Assembly: GCF_001729245.1 (NCBI RefSeq)
Contig: NZ_CP015217.1
Location: forward strand, 870,001-934,000
DNA from: Leptospira tipperaryensis
GTDB taxonomy: Bacteria; Spirochaetota; Leptospiria; Leptospirales; Leptospiraceae
Direction: 5' to 3'
DNA: 64,000 bases
Within the stretch, counting starts at the first letter, position 1. Every line of letters begins with the position of its first letter. Below the pieces are notes generated by a model. That model was given only the letters and a program-made list of their open reading frames with translations. It was not told the DNA's origin and made no database searches. The position numbers were made by a program, and so were the translations under genes. Positions 59,837 to 64,000 of the stretch are shown here, piece after piece.

Positions 59837-60419
59837 CAAAAAAAACTCTTCGAACTTCTCGAAAAGAAGATATTTCCTCTTCTTTCTCCTGAGTCTTACT
59901 TTCCTTTTTTCTAATATAGAGGCAGGACTTCAAAAAAGACCCGAGCATTGTTTGGCTCGGGTGAGCGGATATTTTGCATCTCTTCAGAATTGGTATGACG
60001 ACTCTTATCCTGATTTTTTTGAACTCTTTCGCGCCGATCTTCGCGAGTATTTAAGGGTTTCGAATGTTCCCGCATTGAAACGTTGTATTCTTCAATCCAT
60101 TGGAAAGATGGAAAGGAGAGATTATTTTATCAGCTCCTATATGCTTGCGGATCCGGATTTAAAGGAAATCGAACCGGATCCTTCTTTGGCGGTGGAGACC
60201 GGAAAAATTCTTCTCAGACATTGTAAGATAAGAATGTCGGAAGAATGCAATCGTTTTCTGCACAATCTTCTGGCCGGCCTTGCAATCAATTCGTATCGAA
60301 TTGGAAATCATTCGGAAGCGAAGAAATACAAATCGGAAGCTTACGAATGGAGTCGCAAAAATGGAGAAGACTTAGGAGCGCGTTCGGAAGAGGAATGGAA
60401 TATCTTGGACGGGATCTAA
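59820..60419 (+). CDS. Exported protein, N-terminus in a repeat
   Basis: 199 residues from the ATG at 59820; a GTG at 59802 is an alternative. The first residues MCSYFFKKNSS are translated from a dispersed repeat. A basic stretch and a hydrophobic segment to about 38 (SLTFLFSNIEAG) form a signal peptide. The mature part is helical with four conserved-looking Cys. No family is recognised. It is 8 bases after the lipoprotein gene, measured from the alternative GTG. Confidence 0.65.
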   Translation: MCSYFFKKNSSNFSKRRYFLFFLLSLTFLFSNIEAGLQKRPEHCLARVSGYFASLQNWYDDSYPDFFELFRADLREYLRVSNVPALKRCILQSIGKMERRDYFISSYMLADPDLKEIEPDPSLAVETGKILLRHCKIRMSEECNRFLHNLLAGLAINSYRIGNHSEAKKYKSEAYEWSRKNGEDLGARSEEEWNILDGI

Positions 60420-60548
60420 TCGATAGAATCAATAATATTATGAAAATAGAATGTGTTTTCTTAAAAATTCCTATGACCTGGAAAGGAACGATCGATTTCT
60501 CGGAAGTCAGTTCCAAAAAATCCTGTCCACAAAAATTATACTTCAAAG

Positions 60549-60607
60549 CGGACTTGAAGTCCGTTGCAATCTTTTTTTGGAAAATCAGCCCGTCGGAATT
60601 CCTACAA
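60549..60607. repeat. Paired dispersed palindromes
   Basis: CGGACTT and AAGTCCG flank one G (60549-60563), with GTTGCAA next, and GTCGGAATTCCTACAAT lies at 60592. The same pair occurs at 3263 and 49395. Confidence 0.65.
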
Positions 60608-60638
60608 TATCGAAGACGACGACAAAAAAAATAGAGAT

Positions 60639-61088
60639 TCAAGTTTGTTGAGAAGGTGTCTGAGCGGGCATCCACTTTAAAAACATTGCAAGTTCTAAAT
60701 CGATTTTTTTCAGACTTCCCGATTGTGAGTCGACACACGCATAGACGAGTTGACCCGAACAGAGGAGTTCCTCATCTCGAAAAATCGCAAGATCCCAAAA
60801 AATTTTCACGCCGGAAAAACTTCCCTTCGCGTAAATATGGATTTCCTGGTCAAAACGGGCGGGAGCCTTGTAGTCGATCTCGCAGTGAACGACGTGAAAA
60901 TCCGTTTTGTATTTAGAACCGAGTTCTCCGTAAGGCAACCCGCACCAACGAAAGTATTCAGTGATCGAAACGTCGAAATACGTAAGATAATTTGCGTTGA
61001 AGACGATCCCTTGCGGGTCCGATTCCGCATAACGCACCCTCAAGGGATGAAAGAATTCAAATTCTTCTTTTCTAATTTTCTTTCCCAC
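60639..61088 (-). CDS. YbgC/4HBT-type thioesterase
   Basis: 149 residues. The active-site motif RYAESDPQGIVFNANYLTYFD is that of 4-hydroxybenzoyl-CoA and YbgC-type thioesterases, with Asp as catalytic residue. It would hydrolyse short or aryl acyl-CoA. It lies 51 bases after mqnA on the same strand and may share a transcript with DUF2007 and mqnA, perhaps related to quinone chemistry, though this is only context. Confidence 0.85.
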   Translation of the reverse strand: MGKKIRKEEFEFFHPLRVRYAESDPQGIVFNANYLTYFDVSITEYFRWCGLPYGELGSKYKTDFHVVHCEIDYKAPARFDQEIHIYAKGSFSGVKIFWDLAIFRDEELLCSGQLVYACVDSQSGSLKKIDLELAMFLKWMPAQTPSQQT

Positions 61089-61139
61089 GTCGCGAGCCTC
61101 CGTAATTCGATCTCATTCTTTCGGAATCTCTTTTCGAAT

Positions 61140-61889
61140 TTATAAAAGATCCAGATTTTTACACTTTTCTCCAAAGAGAAAAAGACCTTTCTGATCGGCT
61201 TCCGCAACCTTATAGTGGAGTTCTTTTGTAAGATATTCTCTCACGACCGTTTCCGGAAGACGAGATTCTTGCGAAATGATTTCTTCAATATGAGAAATTC
61301 CATATTCTAAAGATTGAATGAACAAAGACTCATCTACTAAGAGCGGCTTTTTGCTCGCCCAGAGCGCAAAAATAAAACCGAGGCCGGTAAGTTCGTTCCA
61401 CCACTGGGCGAGGTCCCTTACTTCGTAAAAAGCAGGATTCCATTTTGCTAATAGAGCATTGTCTCCGAAAAGCATGTGGGAACCGATCCCGTTTTCAATC
61501 TGTTCTTGTATAATTTTAGAATCGGTCGGCTTTACGTCCGGAATCATTCCGGTTTCCTCATGAATCAACACTCTTACGAGAGCCATGCTCGTTTTCGAGC
61601 CGTTGTCGGTAAGAATCGTTTTAGGAGGATATTCTTCCTTTAAATTTTTAAAGAAAAGAATGGATCGAACCTTTTCTTTCGCACAAACTCCCGTTGTCTG
61701 GTATGTGTTGAGAATTTCTCGATTTCGAATACATTCTATCGAAGAGATGAGTCCTAAATCGATTTCTCCATTCAGTAGATAGTCTTTGAGTAGTGCCGGG
61801 TTATCGGGAACGATTTGATTTTTTATATCTTTTTCGAATCCCCAAGTCAGGGGTCTTGCGTTTAAATGTTTAACGATTCCTATTTTCAA
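61140..61889 (-). CDS. mqnA: Chorismate dehydratase MqnA (futalosine menaquinone route)
   Basis: 249 residues of periplasmic-binding-protein-like fold. The N-terminus [18 protein letters not shown] with [16 protein letters not shown] and the later [12 protein letters not shown] fit MqnA, which removes water from chorismate to 3-enolpyruvylbenzoate at the start of the futalosine route to menaquinone. MqnD shares the fold, so a small doubt remains. It overlaps the DUF2007-type gene by 4 bases and may be coupled. Confidence 0.85.
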   Translation of the reverse strand: MKIGIVKHLNARPLTWGFEKDIKNQIVPDNPALLKDYLLNGEIDLGLISSIECIRNREILNTYQTTGVCAKEKVRSILFFKNLKEEYPPKTILTDNGSKTSMALVRVLIHEETGMIPDVKPTDSKIIQEQIENGIGSHMLFGDNALLAKWNPAFYEVRDLAQWWNELTGLGFIFALWASKKPLLVDESLFIQSLEYGISHIEEIISQESRLPETVVREYLTKELHYKVAEADQKGLFLFGEKCKNLDLL

Positions 61890-62137
61890 TGATTCTCTCT
61901 TTCTAAAAACTCTTTCAAGATCGGATAGTCTTGATCCATCATATAAACGATTGCGAAATGACTTGCAGCCGGAACTGCGGCCCCTTCCAGAAAAAACAAT
62001 TCTTCACCGGTAACAAAATAATGGATCTCATTTGCGTCTAGAAACGATTTCACAATAGAAAGTAAAATCGGATCCGAAGTCTCAAATCGGGCTGAAAATC
62101 CTTCCGAGCCGTCCTGTTCTTTTTCAATGGGTTCCAT
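61886..62137 (-). CDS. DUF2007-domain small protein
   Basis: 83 residues. [25 protein letters not shown], a helix-strand unit with an acidic face, is typical of DUF2007 (often called putative signal-transducing protein). Its 3' end overlaps mqnA by 4 bases. Function is unknown. Confidence 0.78.
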   Translation of the reverse strand: MEPIEKEQDGSEGFSARFETSDPILLSIVKSFLDANEIHYFVTGEELFFLEGAAVPAASHFAIVYMMDQDYPILKEFLERENH

Positions 62138-62195
62138 AATTCTCGCAAAAAATATTAGGGTTGAATTCTATTTTTTATATCGTCTAATTTGATCA

Positions 62196-62483
62196 ATGGT
62201 TTTCAATGAGAAAGTTTACATATCTTTAAAATTGAACGACCTTACCTTGGAGCACGAGGAATTTAGAATTTTTCTGAATTCCTTTTTAGAAAAAAATCCA
62301 ACTTGCATCGTTCTCGACTTTTCCGATATCGAGGTCATTTCTTCGGTATCGCTCGGGGTGTTGGTGAGCTTTGCAAATCGCGTTCGAAGTTTGGGAATCA
62401 ACGTGGAAACCGTGAACGTTTCGAATCGTCTGAAACAAATCCTTAAACTTGTATCTCTTGACAGAGTATTCGGTACTTTATAA
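62196..62483 (+). CDS. STAS-domain anti-anti-sigma-like protein
   Basis: 95 residues. IVLDFSDIEVISSVSLGVLV is the STAS core; Ser50 aligns with the phosphorylated Ser of SpoIIAA-like proteins, although the usual DSSGL is SSVSL here. Such proteins bind anti-sigma kinases and are dephosphorylated by SpoIIE/PP2C phosphatases. It is 12 bases before cheR, so it may be part of a chemotaxis or signalling cluster. Confidence 0.83.
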   Translation: MVFNEKVYISLKLNDLTLEHEEFRIFLNSFLEKNPTCIVLDFSDIEVISSVSLGVLVSFANRVRSLGINVETVNVSNRLKQILKLVSLDRVFGTL

Positions 62484-62495
62484 AACATCTTTACC

Positions 62496-63368
62496 ATGAC
62501 AGATATTCAGTCCGGTCTGAGCTCCATTTCCGATGAAGAATTTCAATTCGTAAAATCTCTTATGTACAAAGAGACCGGAATCTTCTTAGCCGATCATAAA
62601 AAAATTATGGTTCAGTCCCGCCTCAACGGACGCGCCCGCCACTTCGGATTAAAGTCGGTTTCAGAATACATCGGTAAACTCCGCGCGGACCACTCGTTTT
62701 TTAACAGCGAACTCACCGAACTCATCAACAGAATTACCACGAACAAAACCGATTTTTATCGGGAGAATCATCACTTCGAATTTTTAAAATCCACCTTCTT
62801 TCCTTCCATAGAAGAGAAGGCTGCCAAGAACGGGAAAAAAATTCTAAGAATATGGTCTAGCGCGTGTTCGACGGGAGAAGAGCCTTATACGATCGCGATG
62901 ACCTGTCTTGATTACTTCGCGTTCAAACCCGGCTGGGACATCAAGATCTACGCGTCCGATATCGACACGAATGTGATCAACACCGCAAAAGAAGGAATCT
63001 ATAAAGAAGACCGTCTTCTTCCCGTGGATGAAAAATTAAAGACTAAATATTTTATCAAGATCAAAGATCCGGAACGAGGAGAAATTTCCTATCAAGCAAA
63101 GCCGGAATTAAAGGCTCTGATCGATTTTAGAAAGGTGAATCTTTTGGAAACGCCGTATCCGATTCCGGATAAGATGGACTGCGTCTTTTGCAGAAACGTA
63201 ATCATATATTTTGATAAACAGACCCAGAAGAAAATTTTCGAAAACTTTGAAAAGGTTCTGAAAGACAGAGGACTTTTAGTGATCGGGCATTCGGAAACGT
63301 TATTCGGCATTTCCGAGAGTTATAAATTCTTAGGTCATACGATTTATCAGAAAAAACCGGTAGTTTGA
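62496..63368 (+). CDS. cheR: Chemotaxis protein methyltransferase CheR
   Basis: 290 residues. The N-terminal helical domain with [12 protein letters not shown] binds receptors; the SAM domain has [16 protein letters not shown] and ends with [11 protein letters not shown], all standard. It adds methyl groups from S-adenosylmethionine to chemoreceptor Glu residues. Two chemoreceptor-type proteins are in this window. It lies 12 bases after the STAS gene. Confidence 0.94.
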   Translation: MTDIQSGLSSISDEEFQFVKSLMYKETGIFLADHKKIMVQSRLNGRARHFGLKSVSEYIGKLRADHSFFNSELTELINRITTNKTDFYRENHHFEFLKSTFFPSIEEKAAKNGKKILRIWSSACSTGEEPYTIAMTCLDYFAFKPGWDIKIYASDIDTNVINTAKEGIYKEDRLLPVDEKLKTKYFIKIKDPERGEISYQAKPELKALIDFRKVNLLETPYPIPDKMDCVFCRNVIIYFDKQTQKKIFENFEKVLKDRGLLVIGHSETLFGISESYKFLGHTIYQKKPVV

Positions 63369-63382
63369 CAAAAGAATTCGGA

Positions 63383-63904
63383 TTAAGAAAATTCTTTCCA
63401 AATGCGAATCCATTCTTTTTGCATTTCGTAAGGTTCGTAAATTACAATTCTTGAATTTGCTAATACGTCTAAGAAGCCGGCTTCGTTCGGAAATCTTGGA
63501 ACGATGTGCTGATGGATATGTGGAATAGATCCGCCCGCGTTCTTCCCGATATTATAACCCAGGTTGAAACCCTGCACGTTCCAAAGTTTTTTAAGAATGG
63601 TAATCGCCTTCGACGCGGCCTCGTGGATCTCCAGAGCTTCTTCTTTGGTCATCTCTTCGTAAGAAAGAATGTGTCTTTTGGGAAAGACCATCAAATGTCC
63701 CGGATTATAAGGATACAAATTTACGGAAACGACGGTGAGATCGGTTTCGGAGATCATGAGATTGGGAACGTCGGGATCCTTTCTGCAAATTCCGCAAAGA
63801 ATACAATCCACCTCAGGTCTTTTTCCTCGGGCGTAATCCAGTTTATGAATTGAAAAAAGATTTTTCCTGGGCTCATCCCACTGAGTAGAATTTGATTCTT
63901 CCAT
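63383..63904 (-). CDS. HIT-family nucleotide hydrolase/transferase
   Basis: 173 residues. The HIT motif is HIHQHIVPR with H129, H131 and H133; HLMVFPKRH precedes it. Cys at 34, 37 and 40 could bind zinc, as in Ap4A phosphorylase-like and GalT-like members. The size favours an Ap4A hydrolase/phosphorylase-type enzyme. Substrate is not settled. It converges with cheR (14-base gap). Confidence 0.87.
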   Translation of the reverse strand: MEESNSTQWDEPRKNLFSIHKLDYARGKRPEVDCILCGICRKDPDVPNLMISETDLTVVSVNLYPYNPGHLMVFPKRHILSYEEMTKEEALEIHEAASKAITILKKLWNVQGFNLGYNIGKNAGGSIPHIHQHIVPRFPNEAGFLDVLANSRIVIYEPYEMQKEWIRIWKEFS

Positions 63905-63943
63905 GGACCCTAAATTATTCGGGTCTCTCGCCTTGTCAAAAAA

Positions 63944-64000
63944 TTAGCGTGTTCGATCGAAAGGAAAAGTGACTTCCTCTTCGTTTCCATTGGGAGAAGG
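63944..64000 (-). CDS. Possible C-terminal end of a gene beyond the window
   Basis: A minus-strand frame open from base 64000 reads PSPNGNEEEVTFPFDRTR and stops at 63944-63946, 39 bases before the HIT start codon. The codon use is normal, so it may be the end of the next gene upstream; 18 residues are too few for certainty. Confidence 0.4.
   Translation of the reverse strand, partial: PSPNGNEEEVTFPFDRTR

Overview
The window reads as a chromosomal segment of a Leptospira, probably of the pathogenic clade. The grounds are by eye and not computed: moderate-to-low GC, a tRNA-Ile/tRNA-Ala pair standing without rRNA genes, many spirochaete-type lipoprotein signals, AraC regulators with long membrane N-termini, and short dispersed palindromes in the intergenic DNA. 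I see no insertion sequence, prophage, integrase or CRISPR array. The genome is mostly core and metabolic, with decayed, repeat-rich patches at about 3.0-3.5, 22.1-22.7, 34.3-34.8, 47.4-47.9, 49.1-50.4, 52.7-53.3 and 60.4-60.6 kb.

Layout. 0-7 kb: the end of cdsA, a flavoprotein/polyferredoxin fusion, the tRNA pair, and an overlapping minus-strand operon (cyclic-nucleotide-binding protein, acyltransferase, beta-propeller lipoprotein). 7-12 kb: an SMP-30-like protein, an ArsR regulator and a four-gene cassette (acyl-CoA dehydrogenase, APH-fold kinase, DUF6285-like protein, histidine phosphatase) that resembles the 4-hydroxyacid (levulinate, ACAD10/11) route. 12-20 kb: an orphan histidine kinase, a GST, an SMR exporter, a thioesterase, a zinc alcohol dehydrogenase and an exported protein. 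20-31 kb: a lipoprotein, a pectinacetylesterase-like hydrolase, lon, a DegT aminotransferase, dps, a chemoreceptor and a PhyH-type dioxygenase. 31-38 kb: a RelA/SpoT-type HD hydrolase, an ammonium transporter fused to a chemoreceptor signalling domain, a double-domain amidase and coiled-coil proteins. 38-43 kb: ribH, nusB, a TPR protein and a HEAT-repeat protein as one operon. 43-54 kb: an outer-membrane protein with a divergent AraC regulator, a second AraC regulator, a DUF1566 lipoprotein, a host-attachment-family protein behind tandem repeats, an FGGY kinase and a truncated HD phosphohydrolase. 54-64 kb: an alpha/beta hydrolase, a sigma-54-type promoter driving a GAF-SpoIIE-TPR phosphatase and then amt, lipoproteins, a YbgC-like thioesterase, mqnA, a STAS protein, CheR and a HIT protein.

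Two themes stand out. The first is nitrogen. A sigma-54-like -24/-12 element, a PP2C phosphatase, an Amt channel and a strong terminator form one apparent transcription unit at 55.6-59.0 kb. A second Amt at 31.9-34.3 kb keeps the channel residues and carries a cytoplasmic chemoreceptor tail, so it could couple ammonium to chemotaxis. The second is the catabolism of unusual acids by the dehydrogenase/kinase/DUF6285 cassette, which suits an organism that lives on fatty acids. Functions are inferred from motifs only; no search was run.
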